A DNA stretch of 64,000 nt. It comes from Isoetes taiwanensis (lineage: Eukaryota > Streptophyta > Lycopodiopsida > Isoetales > Isoetaceae). Below are positions 45,876-57,900 of the stretch, one piece after another; positions within the stretch are counted from its first letter, which is position 1, and the number at the start of each line of letters is the position of its first letter. The stretch spans positions 9,238,584-9,302,583 of the forward strand of contig JAJEKV010000050.1 in NCBI GenBank assembly GCA_021234155.1, read 5' to 3'. The notes beneath the pieces were generated by a model. The model was not told the origin of the DNA and made no database searches. It worked only from the letters and a program-made list of their open reading frames with translations. The translations under genes were made by a program, and so were the position numbers.

Positions 45876-46620
45876 TTATAATGGGTACATGTGGTCAGCG
45901 GATGCCGAGATAAGACATCTGCAACAACATTGTGTTCTTGAGGGTTTTATACAAAACCTCAAAGTCATATTCTTCCAAAATTCTATCCATCGGCGTTGTC
46001 GGAGATTGAGATTAGCTGGTAAAGATTGGTGATCGTGTCTAGTTGGAACCGCCATCCAAAGAAGATAATGTCTCGGATCGCCAAGGCACGCTGTTACAAG
46101 CAATTCTGGTCATGAGTAGGATATCTTTGTTTTAGCATCATTCATTTTTCTTAGAGTCATAGGCTATGGGCATCCCTCTTACACCAAAAGCAGCTCGGTT
46201 GCTATCTTCGCGGCATCGGTCATAGCGACCTTATCCTTCCCGAAGATCGGATAAGGTAAGGACTAGTAAAGCGTTATAGCATCTTTCAGCTGTTGGAAGC
46301 TTTGTTTTGAACCTTGCTTTTCCAATGTGATGCCCAATCTTTGACCTTCTCATGCTTTGTAGAGGTCGGTAAGGAAGTCTTTTGCAATCTTAGCAAAGTC
46401 TTAGCGAACTTAGATAATATCTGTCAATCGAGCACCGACTTAAGAGACATTGGTAGGAGCTAGCCACTCTTTAATTTGCCTCAATCTTTCTTTGGGTCTA
46501 TAGCAATACCCTGGCCGAAGCAATATGACCCAAGTACTCGACCACGGTGGTATAAATTTATTTTTGAAAAACTTAGCGAGCAATTTGGTGGTGGTGCATA
46601 ACCTACGAAGTGCCGGTAGA
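45876..46620 (-). pseudogene. Ty3/gypsy RT thumb and RNase H fragment
   Basis: Minus strand. In shifting frames I read the end of the RT (LGYxxFGQGIAIDPKK-type segment ~46520 and the FxKIAKTL-type segment ~46390) and the end of RNase H (RQRRWIEF..., then the VVADVLSRHP-type end at ~45900). This order, RT to RNase H to integrase from high to low coordinate, is normal. The catalytic RT palm was not found, and the upstream side meets the 0.4-kb repeat at 46660. Confidence 0.65.
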
Positions 46621-46659
46621 AGATGGCATTCATGATCCTCCGGGGAGTAAGGTAAGAGT

Positions 46660-47051
46660 AAAGGTAATTATTAAGTAACCATCTTGTAACCTACATCTTG
46701 TTGTTAGTATCACATCCTAGGAAATGCATGAAATAGGAAAAAAAAAAAAATGTTAAGTGTATTATCTCAAGCTGCAATGATGCCTCTCATCAAAATTCTC
46801 TGCTAAGGAGATTGACTAAGGGCCCTAGACATGGAAAACTTGATTCATAGTCCTAGATCATAAAGTGTTTTCTCTGCTCCTAACGTCTTGGGATTATGCA
46901 AAATAGCACTGGGCATTAGCTAGAACAAAAAAAAATTAGGTTAACAAAAAATGTTTAACAGAGCAATGACAATCATTTTGCCTTATCTCAAAAAAAGACT
47001 TCCGTCGCCTGCTCTGGATCATGGTTGTTACCCTTTCCTCATTAATAAAAC
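46660..47051. repeat. 0.4-kb direct repeat, copy 1
   Basis: About 390 bp matching 51369-51754, starting aaggtaattatt and ending aataaaac-a. It includes catcttgtaacctacatctt, gaaataggaaaaaaaaaaa and attagctagaacaaaa. The two copies enclose 4.3 kb. They could be LTRs of one eroded element, but they lack clear TG...CA ends. Confidence 0.88.
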
Positions 47052-47545
47052 ATGTTGGAGCCCACATGGCATGTTTGAGCCACCTTAAAGTATTTAAGCC
47101 ACCTTGGCATGTTGAATCCTAGGTGGCATGTTGGGAGACATCTAGGTGGCATGTCGAGCCACCTTGGCATGTTGGAGCCTAGGTGGCATGTTGGGCTTTG
47201 CATGGCATGTTTGAGCCACCTTGGCATGTTGTAGCCTTGGTGGTATGTTGTGAGCCACCTTGGCATGTTTGAACCTATGTGGCATGTTCGAGCCAGCGTG
47301 GCATGTTTGAGCCTAGGTGGCATGTTTGACCACCTTGCATGTTGGAGCCTAGGTGGCATGTTGGAGCCCGCGTGGCATGTTTTGAGCCCTCGGGTGCCAT
47401 GTTTGAGCCACCTTGGCATGTTGGAGCCTAGGTGGCATGTTTGAGCCACCTTGGCATGTTGAAGCCTTGGCATGTTGGAGCTTAGGTGGCATGTTGGAGC
47501 CATCTTGGTGACATGTTTGAGCCTAAGGCGGCATGTTTGATCAAG
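47050..47545. repeat. GGCATGTT minisatellite (~20-bp units, ~40-bp dimers)
   Basis: More than 20 units alternate ggcatgtttgagccacctt and ggcatgttggagcctaggt forms, giving a higher-order dimer. The 153-aa minus frame across it is repeat-encoded and not a gene. Confidence 0.95.
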
Positions 47546-47999
<454 letters not shown>

Positions 48000-48239
48000 A
48001 CGGAGGATATGATAGACTTGTTTTGGTCCCCCATGGATGTTAAAGTTAAGTTCAATTCAACTCAATTCTGGGATATTGATATACCTTTGCATTCTAGTTT
48101 TCTTATAGCATGAGGGTAGATGGACAATAGATGAGATATTGCATTTTTACATGGCATGTAATGACAACGAGAATACTTTATGGGGGTGTCATATGGATGG
48201 GAGTTGTGCAATGATTGTATAATGGTGCTTACAAAATTA

Positions 48240-48490
48240 GCTATAAAGAACCTTAAAATATCATACCCCTTTAAGAAAATCATACATCCTTTAAAAAACC
48301 TCCTTAAAAACTACACTTACCTATAAACCACATGTCCAAAAACTACACCTCCTTAAAAACACCACCACCTAAAAACAAAAATCATAGTCCTTTACGGCGC
48401 AAAGACATACCTCCTTAAAAAGCCACACCTCTAAGAACAAAATTACGGCTCCTTAAAAAATAACAATGGGCGTTCCTTGTCCACTTAAAA
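48240..48490. repeat. Degenerate CCTTAAAAA-rich short repeat
   Basis: At least ten loosely spaced cctt-aaaaa-(c)tacacc / gccacacc units lie in this AT-rich stretch. Confidence 0.6.
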
Positions 48491-48539
48491 AAACAATACC
48501 ATCAATTAGTAGAACCATACTTCTACGGATCTACATGTA

Positions 48540-49239
48540 GGTTTTTACGTGATCTCTGAATAAATTACCGTGGACCAAAAACTAATGATTTCAACGATGG
48601 ACCCTAAAATTAGGGTGGGTGTAGATGTTATGCAATTGCCTATGGCTTCACGAATGTTTACCCATGGGTACGGCCCTTCAATCCTCAATCCCGTGCTCAC
48701 GAGAGGCCCACACCAAGACTTGCACACCCGCCACATGAAGAAGCAGACTATAGTTTCCATTCAGACGTGGTGCACATCACCCTTCGTATTGAGACGTGAT
48801 GGCCACTGGGAAGCACGGTGAGCAGTTGGGTTTTGCTGCTATTAAGCACTGTATGCCATTGAGGATGAATGCCATGCCCTCCAGATCTCGCTTAGTGTTT
48901 GCTCCATATCGAGCTGTATGTTCGACATTAGTGTCCGCCAACTGCTGCATGAGTTATTGAATACGACGCTGGTACGAGTTAGGTCATACCTCCGTGAGGT
49001 CATGGATGCAATCTGGACTCGGGCCAGGTTCTCCTCAAATACCGGGTGAATCGGGTCTCCATACAATTCAGGCTGAAGATGCCAGCCAGACTTATTATCG
49101 CTTAAGATTTTTCTCTCGAAACCCCTTCTGGCTGGGGTTTTAATCCTCGCCGTAAGAATAATGCTTGTTGGTTTCCTTTTTGTTTAACCGTACAGTCGGT
49201 TCGTGGACACCTAAAATCTATTCTATTCTATTCTATTCT
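48540..49239 (+). mobile_element. LINE-3 family 3' fragment, plus strand
   Basis: From about 48690 this copy matches LINE-3 at 25075-24531 in reverse: HERPTP, HEEAD, then IEDECHALQ with the following helix (ISSCMFDISVRQLLHELLN). It then has the conserved 3' stem-loop (49091-49162) and ends in (ATTCT)n at 49218-49239. Frames are broken near 48.82 kb. The 3' end is complete and the 5' end is truncated, as usual for LINEs. Confidence 0.85.
49091..49162 (+). other. LINE-3 3' UTR stem-loop, plus-strand copy
   Basis: The core ATTTTTCTCTCGAAACCCC ... GGGGTTTTAATCC is the same as at 9.5 and 24.6 kb. The outer arms (attat / ataat and ctta / taag, with bulges) differ in sequence from the other copies but still pair. 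Confidence 0.62.
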
Positions 49240-49469
49240 TATGGCTATTTTTCCACATGGAATTGGTCATTTGAACCCAAACTTTACAATAGGTTTTATT
49301 ATGGAATGGCCTTGTGGAGTTTAGAGAGTTTCAAGACTTTAGATAAGTGGGTGATTTGACTCCAACTTCACCCTCAAAGAATACAACCCTTCATAAAGCA
49401 TTGCTGGACAAGAAACGTGATGGTAAGCAATTGATAAAGGAAGAATATGGTGAGCCGGCCTCTTCCAAA

Positions 49470-50000
49470 AGTTCTCTACTCTACGTGTGGATAACTGTGG
49501 TCTCGAGAATAAAAAATTGATATGTCTGGCATACTTGGCACCATTAGTGGCAGAGGACATTTCAAACAAATATTGATGGCATTTCTTATGGTTGGGCATA
49601 CGCATGAAGATATTGATGCTTTCTTTGCGTATTGGAGAAAGTTTAAGAACGGGCCATGCTCACACTTCGCTCCCCGCTTATTTGAAGCGTTTTAAAACAT
49701 GTATCTCAAGAAAAATGTTCCATATCTCACAAGAAGTTCCTGGATTTTAAGAAATTTGTGGATGGTTATATAGAAGATGGGTGCAATAAGTTGGTAGGGC
49801 ATACCGTGCCATTACATTTTCTATCAGATTTAGATGATAAAGAGCCCCAAAAATGCGCATAAGGTGCATCCCAAGCGTGCAATATGGGAACTAGAAGCCA
49901 ATGTTGAACTTTTTAAAAAGATGGTGATATACAAATAAAGTTGCCTCGTTGGTGAACCTCGAGCCGCCCCTTGCCTAACATATGAGAGGAGAAAAAATAT
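49470..50000 (+). pseudogene. DUF7869-like protein relic (GHTHEDID motif)
   Basis: Plus strand, in three frames. A first segment resembles VDNCGLENK-LICLAYLAPLV (~49490-49550). Next, GRGHFKQILMAFLMVGHTHE followed by DIDAFFAYWRKFKN is open from about 49549 to 49695. Then FVDGYIEDGCNKLVGHTVPL (~49750-49810) and VHPKRAIWELEANVELFKKM (~49867-49925). The sequence of DNC-x-ENK, FLMVGHTHEDIDAFF and a C-terminal PLHFLxxLDD..KVHPKRAIW is the signature I know from DUF7869 proteins, which are abundant in non-flowering plants and some animals and are probably transposon-related. Function unknown. Frameshifts make it a pseudogene. The 88-aa minus ORF over it is a shadow. Confidence 0.72.
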
Positions 50001-51365
50001 TACATCCCCAGCATTTCAAAATATATGATTCTGGAAAACAGGGTTTGAAGGTCGTTTCAGGCAAAAGTTCCAAGTATCATGAAGTAGTGAAACCAACTAT
50101 TGCATTGATTTATGTAATCGTTGAGTGATTTATATGAATACAAACATCTTTGCAACGCTTGCTTTTTCATTTTATTTATCATGTCAAATAAACATTCCTC
50201 AGATGAATGCAAATCCACCTGACTCCATAACCTACCGAACAACCTATACAAACAACTTCTGCGCCAGTCCCTCCACTTACCCAAACGTCCAAAACCCCGG
50301 AACAGTCCACTTTCCCAACAAGTCATACTAAGGTAAGCCAGTAAGAGAGAGACCTCACATTTGTATTCTCTCTATTGTATGTGACAATGACATTTTTGAA
50401 ACGTAAACCCGTGTTGCAACCTAACATGCAAAGCCATCTTCACAAAACCACATGCTGACCTAACAATTAAATCAACACCATCGACACCGGAATAATCGAT
50501 AGTCAAACCGCTTTAAAATAGTGGCAAAAATTATCATGATGTAATCCATTATAAAATTAAACATGCATATCCATATACTCATGTCCAGCCAAATATTTGC
50601 CCACTATATGTTTATAATGCTCAGCCTATAACTTAGAACGACAAAGTTTTATTTTGCATATCCAACCAAGGATATTTCTCACTGTGGTGGGAGCGAGTAT
50701 ATGCTCACTAAAAGGCGATATAGCTTACAATTGAAAACTTATTTTGGCATATCCAACCGGGCCAATTTTACGCCTCTAAGATTATGATGAAAGAAAACGA
50801 AAACATATAGAAGAAAAAAAATTCAAGAAATCGAATATTGTACAACCGAAACCTCATAACTCATACCTCAAAAGCTATCTTATCATACAATGCCAAGCTC
50901 TGCACATCATTATTAGTATGTCTCTTGCCTGCTTTGCGACCAAGGAATTAGTTGAAGAGATAAGGGCAATGAAAGAATAATGGAAGTAAGTTCTCAACAT
51001 CACATATAGAGATTTGTAAGACATAACACTATTGAGCGAAGGCTATTGTTAGGAATCCCCAAAGAAAATGACATCATTTTATGGATATCCAACTCATTGT
51101 GACAAAGAACAAATCTAACCAATTTAGCATGTCCAAAATATGTTGCTCTCTATTGTGTAAATAACTTAGTTAAATTGTTTAATGCAAAGATTGTTCTCTA
51201 ATGAATCAAATAAATGCAAACATTTATAACATTTTCCTCTAAATCGGTGACTAATATGGGCAAATTTGTTACTGAAAAATTGATTTTGCCTCTCTAACAT
51301 TTTCTCAAAGATACATATTCTGCTTTTGCTAAACTGTGAGATCATTAACCAACTAAGAAGTGTGG
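50000..51365. other. Intergenic, no gene seen
   Basis: AT-rich. A minus frame (50326-50057) has no domain. No repeat structure is obvious beyond agcatatccaacc variants near 50660 and 50745. Confidence 0.45.
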
Positions 51366-51368
51366 CGT

Positions 51369-51754
51369 ATAAGGTAATTATTCGTAACCATCTTGTAACC
51401 TACATCTTGTTGTTAGTATCACATCCTAGAAATGCATGAAATAGGAAAAAAAAAAATGTTAAGTGTATTATTCAATCAAGTAATGATGCCTCTCATCCGA
51501 ATTCTCTCGCTAAGGAGATTCGGGCTAAGGGCCCTAGACATGGAAACTTCTTGATTCATAGTCCCAGATCGGTGCGTTTCTCAAGCCCTAACGTGTCGGA
51601 TTATGCAAATAGCACCTGGCATTAGCTAGAACAAAAGAAAATTAGGTTAACAAAAATGTTTAACGTATAAATGACAAATCATTTTGCCTTATCTCAAAAG
51701 ACTCTCCTCATCGAACACCGACCCATGGCTGTTGACCTTCCCCAATAATAAAAC
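51369..51754. repeat. 0.4-kb direct repeat, copy 2
   Basis: Second copy of 46660-47051. The copies differ by many small indels, so the pair is old. Confidence 0.88.
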
Positions 51755-51769
51755 CATTCATACAAAGCC

Positions 51770-53165
51770 AACAACAAAAAAACGCACAAATTTTAGTATG
51801 TAACATTATTCATTGTTGTCATCTTGTATTTACATAAGTCGATAACAACATGGAAGAGTCCATCGATACTGCATGGCGCCTAACATGTATAACCTGCTAC
51901 AAATTCAGCCATCGTCAAGTTCCTGGCCCTGAAGTTGTTTGAAACTTTCGCAAGCAAAGACGGGCTAGGGATAGAGAGATGAACTATGCAGCCCAAGAAT
52001 CGCGGTTTACCATGACCAATCAAGAAACAAATACACTACCCCGTAATCTCATGTTCCGAAAAGCCAATTAGAACTCCGGAAATACCAAAACAAACCTCCG
52101 CAGCAAACATGACAAACCAACCTTTGTTAATCTAAGCTTCAATAATCTAACTGCAAGATGAAATACCATAGCATAAATGTCACCGGGATGTATATGTGGC
52201 TTGTAACAACTTAAAACTTGAAAATACGTAGGCCACATGTTCACGAATCAAAGGGGTATACCTTAACTAAAGTTACTCCAGGGTTCACTGTCTGTGAGCA
52301 GCCGATGATGGATCAATCCCAAAATTCCTACCAAAAACATTAAAACGCTCAAAAATCGAAGAACCGCAATATTCTACTGCCAAAAACATCGCAACAACTT
52401 TCAGGAAATCACACAAAATAAATTTCAAAAACTTCCACTGCACTGCAAAAATTCCAAATCAACAAGACTGATTTCGTGCCTTTATATCCTGTGAGAAAAC
52501 ATAGCCGCTATGGCGTTGCTGTAAAGCATCAATGAGTCATAAAATATTTCTTTGCCTCATCTTCCTGAAGCATTGTCTTTCCACTATTTTAGCATTAGTT
52601 TACTCGGCGGATATACCTATAATCTGGTAGATTTGTTTGGACTCATGGAGATGGGATTCATTTGATGCTTTGTGCTTAAGCACTTTGTCTTGTTCTAGAA
52701 TCTCACTGCACACATGCTCCTCCGCTTTATGCTTCCTGACCTAACTTTGTAAATGTGTTCGTTCTAATAAAGGGTTTAGTTTATACTTTCTACTTTATGA
52801 TGCACATACATCTCAAAGTAAAACTTCCCTTGAAATGCTCAAACCCACAGATCATCTAACATAGACACTATCGTAAATCTCGCTATTAAAGCTCAAAGCT
52901 ATGGCATCAAGTCCCAACCCATTCTCACCAGCTCAAAGAAAGAGCAAAAAATTCGAACCACAAACCAAAGTAAAGGCATTATAATCAGACCACAAGATGA
53001 GATTTCAAGTCTAGGGCTACATGAAAATATCAAGAGGACACAAGCAGCTTCTTAGCTTCTGGTTTTACATCTTTGGCTACAATAACTTCAGGATTTTAAG
53101 CGCCAAGGTTTAACGACTTTTGCAAAACAAGTAAGTCGTTTGAGGCAACAAACACTGTTCTTTTG
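51770..53165. other. Intergenic, no gene seen
   Basis: No ORF over 60 codons and no recognisable domain. AT-rich. Confidence 0.5.
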
Positions 53166-53169
53166 CTAA

Positions 53170-53875
53170 AGGGAAAATGCATTTTTGCCATTGATGACGC
53201 CTTTAGACCTCCATCGATTCTGCTGCACACAAATATCGCAAAGTTTAGAGGTCATTAATGTACTATACAGCAGAGTCGACTGTGATAAATGTGAGAGGTA
53301 TGCAGATCGAAGTTCGGGCTCAGGGCTTTCCGAGTTAGAAATACACCACCACTGATTTCTACCGTAGAAAATACGTCCCTTCCCTAAAGTCACGAATTAA
53401 GTATTTTTTTTCAACCATTCTTCAAGATAGATCTAAATTCAACGGTGCAAGAAGAGGCCATATCGTAAATCTTACACGGATAGGCCAGGCCTCAAGATAA
53501 TGTGTGATAGGCTAGGGCTTCAAGATAATGTGACACTAGGGTCATGGTTAGGATGATAGGCTAATTTTACTTTTAGGTAATAAATTCATGGAATATGATA
53601 TTGATGGGTTCACTTTCTCTCATTCATTCTCTCAGAACGACAAATAACCTCAAAAATTCAGAACCGGTCAAGGAGCTTACCTGACGCAGTGCAAATGGAA
53701 AAGGCACGTCCGGATTCTGCAGGTCAGGGCTGGCGAAGAATGCCTCAAATTCCTCCATTCCAATAATAACGTCCCAACAGTCCCTGGCCTGAAGCGGGAG
53801 CCTGACGTTGTGAGATTTTGTGTTTAATTTCTGCCTCCAATACGACGGCCGACAAAGCGCGAGCAGTAAGTACAT
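53170..53875 (-). CDS. Two-exon candidate, unknown product
   Basis: Minus strand. An open stretch from 53875 reads protein-like (RDCWDVIIGMEEFEAFFASP, then FPFALRQ) and meets a consensus donor CAG|GTAAG at 53681/53680. A T-rich acceptor (TTGTGTGCAG, exon from 53222) follows about 450 bp later and continues in phase for 17 codons to a TAG. I do not recognise the product, and the upstream limit of the first exon is unknown; 53875 is only the last open codon. The splice sites fit consensus but are predictions. It may be the end of a host gene or a relic. Confidence 0.3.
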
Positions 53876-53879
53876 TGTT

Positions 53880-54600
53880 TCAAAAATTCATGCAATCCCG
53901 TCTCAGAATCTGGAGATCTGCTACGTAGAACCTCAATCATATCTCTTCAATCTTACTGACTCAGCTTAACTGCGTGATCTCGAAAGCGGAGGCATGCATT
54001 TAGCCCGAACCGAATGGTTTGACCATATCTCTTTACAGGCAACTGCGGGAGGATATTATGACGCCGAGACATTGCTGTTTGGCCTTCCTGATGGCTTCTC
54101 ACCATAACAATGCTGGAAATTACATGACCCGGGTATGATTTAGTGAGCAGAGTACTTGAACTTGGGAAAAATTCCAAGGTTTGTTTTGGCAGGTTTCTTG
54201 GGCAACAATCGCTGCTCCACCGCCTGCGTAAACCATTTTGTGCCGATTTTTGTAGACTGACGCCTTAGAGATTCTAAGTAGATTGAGTAGAGTTGCTATG
54301 TACACACTTTGTAAAGCTTCGCCGATATTTTTCCGTCCTGGTAATTGGAGTTTTCTCCTTTGATCCTATTTCACATAGAGTAGAGTCAAGCTCTGCTATG
54401 GTATCGCCTCAAATGTAAGCTCCAAGGCCATTGTAACCCTCTTAGGTCCTTTGAGCTGTTCACAGTGGGCTCATAGATTGGAAGAAGAGACGGGCACAGA
54501 AAGAGAGTAATCAAAGCGGCCTTCGCTTTGCGGTGATGACGGATAGCAGAGAATAAACTTTGCAGAATATACTTGCAGAATATACCCAGTAATTTCAACC
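53880..54600. other. Intergenic, no confident gene
   Basis: Short minus frames at 53953-54177, 54120-54305 and 54386-54598 overlap but share no domain. Confidence 0.45.
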
Positions 54601-54640
54601 AAACGTGTATTACATCTGCTTTTCAGGTGTCGACTTAACA

Positions 54641-55810
54641 ATGGAACAAGCCCCGAGTGGGACTCTTGATGTCCTTGGTTTATGCTGCAGGATCAGAGAA
54701 GCAGTGGACCAGGAAGGTAAAATAAACGAGCAACAATGTCTCTTTGCAAAATTACCAGCAGATTGCATCCAGCTTACTGGCCATGGAAATAAGGGATTAC
54801 ATTATGTGGTGAAGAAGCATGGTGGAATTTGAGGGAAGGGAGCTGTTTAGCGTTCTGGAGAACGCCCTTCCGCAACCTCATAATTCTATCTGGCCAAAAG
54901 AATTCTTCTTGCTGACATAGCTCTTGCTGTTTTGGGTTTTAAAGGTGAGTTAAATGAGATTATTGATGATGCAAGGGTATATGCCCAGATGATTAATCGT
55001 TTCATTTTGAATTTTCCGAATTCATTGCATAATGTTGAAGAACAACGAAATTATGTTGAAAACCTTAAAATCCAGGGTAGTGTCGGACTGCAACAGTTTG
55101 GTAATCTTCCATTGAAACTCGCATATCAACAGACGTGTTAAAGACCTAATACGAAATTGGAAATAATAGCCCGCGTTCAGATCTGCATGGTCCAGCTTGC
55201 GCCTTAAGTGTTGATGTAAGTGCAGAGCCCAAAACCCAGCGACACCGATTTGGTTTAGATAGTGGTGTTGTGGGATTGGCAGGTTTTGAACTGTTGAGAT
55301 TGCACAGTGGCATAAACTGCTCCGGTAGCTGTGAAAACTTTACTGATGTTCGTTATTTCCATGATGAATTAGCAGTTTATGCAGAACCTGCTGCATGCTG
55401 ATTCTCCTATTGTAATGCATGTTAGGTTACTTCTACAAGTAATTTAATGGTATTAGAGCTTTGGTGAGTAAGGATTTGAAAGAACATATTACAGGGTTGT
55501 CCCCGAACCCCGACCTCCAAACAGCTACCGGCGCTACTCACAATACGGGATGCCGTTCACCGACCCAAACCCGCCAAATGCATTGCCCAAACCAGAAAGC
55601 GATGGAAGCCCACTTACTCAAACCGACCGATTTCAAGCATCCCCAAAACACCCCTGATTCCGGCAACATCCCCACACATAACCAACTTCATGACGCACAC
55701 GGCAACTGCAGAAACGCCGGCAGGATCAAACGTTATCCAAGAAAAGTTGATGTTTACAGTTTTGGCTTAATTAGTCTTGAGATTCCAGTAGGAAGGTACG
55801 TCAGAACAGA
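54641..55810 (+). pseudogene. Possible HeLo/kinase-type gene fragments
   Basis: Plus strand. A pyrimidine-rich acceptor (tgcttttcag, to 54626) precedes an ATG in good context (54641). The first piece (MEQAPSGTLDVLGLCCRIRE, then KINEQQCLFAKLPADC) loosely resembles the N-terminus of plant DUF1221/MLKL-type kinases, where a short MEQ start leads to a helix and an INQxQC box. A second open piece (about 54912-55141; IALAVLGFKGELNEIIDDAR) looks helical. At about 55737-55800 a kinase subdomain IX box (KVDVYSFGLISLEI) appears. Between them, stops and a Pro/Thr-rich insert (55480-55730) break the gene. The order fits an N-terminal helical domain plus a kinase, but the DUF1221 identity is weak and could be wrong. 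Confidence 0.35.
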
Positions 55811-55829
55811 GAAGAAGAATTAACTCCCC

Positions 55830-57430
55830 ACCCAAAAGACATTCCTAAGATGCTAATAAGTTCGATAAACTTTTGCATGGACGACAAGCCAAACGTCCCG
55901 GCTTTGACGTGAAATTTGTGATAGCTTGTGGTTTGTGAAAGAAGAAGTCTCGGGCAAAAAGTCAAAATAACTGACCACGAGGGAATAAGTGATTGAAAAC
56001 TTTCCAAGTGTTTCTGCCATTCATCCTGTGACCAAGATAATGCAACTTCAATGAAGGCACATGTTTCTTCCGATCATATCTCCGTGTTTTACGGATAGGT
56101 AGAGTATTTATGCTTTTGTTTCACATTAACGATATCTGGGCGACCTGGCACCAAAGCAACAGATCACCCTGCAAGACATCTTGGGCTGATACTATGCTTG
56201 TTGGTTCCGTGCGCCCGCATAGCCCCGGACACCAAAAATAGAGGATCGTTGGAATACTCTCTACTGAATCCATATGAAAGCATTGAAATATGAAAATCAA
56301 GCATCCTGAAGATCTAGGCATATTTGGGCAATTCAAGAAGTTGCTAAAGGATCAAGGAAAAAGTTCAATCTCTATCTTTATATAGGAGGCTGGGACAATT
56401 CAGAGTGCTTCTACCGCCTTTTCTACTGCAACAACTCGCACCATATATTCGTCAATTCTGTAGTGGGATCCTTTGAAAAGCTACCCAATCTTCAATGGCC
56501 TTGGTTATTGACTGAGCTTTTTATATCAGTGGACAACGCAAGTTAGAATTGCGGCAAGGCTGGCAATGTTACCAGTGAAAAGATGTTGATAACTTGGTTC
56601 TACTCTTTGGAGGCACGGAAAGAAACTGGCCCGTTGGTAAGCCCATGATTGCGTTGGCCTTGGCACATCATCTGCCGCGCAGGAATGGCCAATAGAAAAG
56701 GCAATTCATTTGCCAGATCAGATCCATGTGAACCCGTCAATAAAGGCAAAATTACATCTCATAGATCGGCTCGAGGCCAGCTCTCGAAATGCTACAATAC
56801 AGATGAAAGTGCGAAGATGTACACTTCCCCATGGGGTACCGCCTCAAGATTTTACGCGGGCTCACTAGATTTCAGCGAGAATACGCAGACACCGGGATGG
56901 GATGTATACGCCTGCCAAGCAGCCGGAATTGGACCTCGATTATAAGGGCCATGAAGCTGGATTTTGAAGAGAAGGGATGATGAAGCTAAAGGCTACGCCC
57001 ACCAACCGATTTCGGAGGGCGATTGATACTATGATGACAAATGTCACGGCCGAGAAGCGCGTTATACAAGGAAAATGATTTCGGGGAGGCATTTCGGCCC
57101 TTCGCCCATAATGATTTCTTACATGCTACGAGCTGCTCAACGACGAAAGCCCCACACAATATTCTACTCATAGCTGAGGAAGCTCTCTGGGGATTTTAAT
57201 GAGTTAATTTAAAGATAATATTGGCCCATTTATATATTTTATTTCTTGACCATAGACTTCATGTAATTTTCACTGTAACTGGCTCACAACTTCAATAAGC
57301 AAATGAATACCAAGAAATCAGCAACAATACAAGGCTGTTTAATTTATCAGAGCGAAATTCATGGATATATAAACCCTAACCACCAATACCTGAAGGCCAC
57401 GGCCCACCTCAAATTTCAAGTACTCAAGCC
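55830..57430. other. No confident gene
   Basis: Contains a 98-aa plus frame (56649-56945) and 60-70-aa minus frames. None shows a recognised domain or splice context. Sequence just downstream of the kinase box could still belong to that broken gene. Confidence 0.45.
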
Positions 57431-57439
57431 TGCAACATA

Positions 57440-57900
57440 AATGTGCTACGGCCGAAGCAGCCATAGCCGAAATCTCCAAGCCGCTCTCGGGCACCGATTC
57501 GGACTCTCAATGGAAACCCCTCACTAATTTAAACCCCCTCATCTTCTCAAGGAAACCTCTCAATCTCCTTCTCTGAAATTTCTCATCTCCTTTCAAACCC
57601 CGGGAGGCTCTCATTGAATAGGGAGCTTCCTCGCGGAAACCTCCCAACTCTCTCTGAAAACTAGAGGCCTCACATACCCAAAAACGGAGGCTCTACTGAA
57701 ATACGTATGCTTCCATAATTACAGCCTCTAATGATCAATTTCTATCTTAATGCTTTAATATTCACTGACGGTCATAAGTACGCCTCTCATTAATTACACC
57801 CGCCTCATTACCACGGCCTCATTTTAAATATTTTTAGACGGAAATCTCTCACTTTCGAGGGAAATTCAGGGAGGTTGCATTATTTTGCGCTAAATTGGTA
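57440..57900. repeat. Degenerate CCTC/GGAAACCTC-rich segment
   Basis: Many spaced variants of ggaaacc(c/t)ctca, gaggctct and cctcatt without a strict period. Probably an eroded tandem repeat. No gene. Confidence 0.45.

Noticed and set aside
47042-47503. 153-aa ORF with repeated TCHLGSNMPRW
   Set aside because: Pure translation of the minisatellite.
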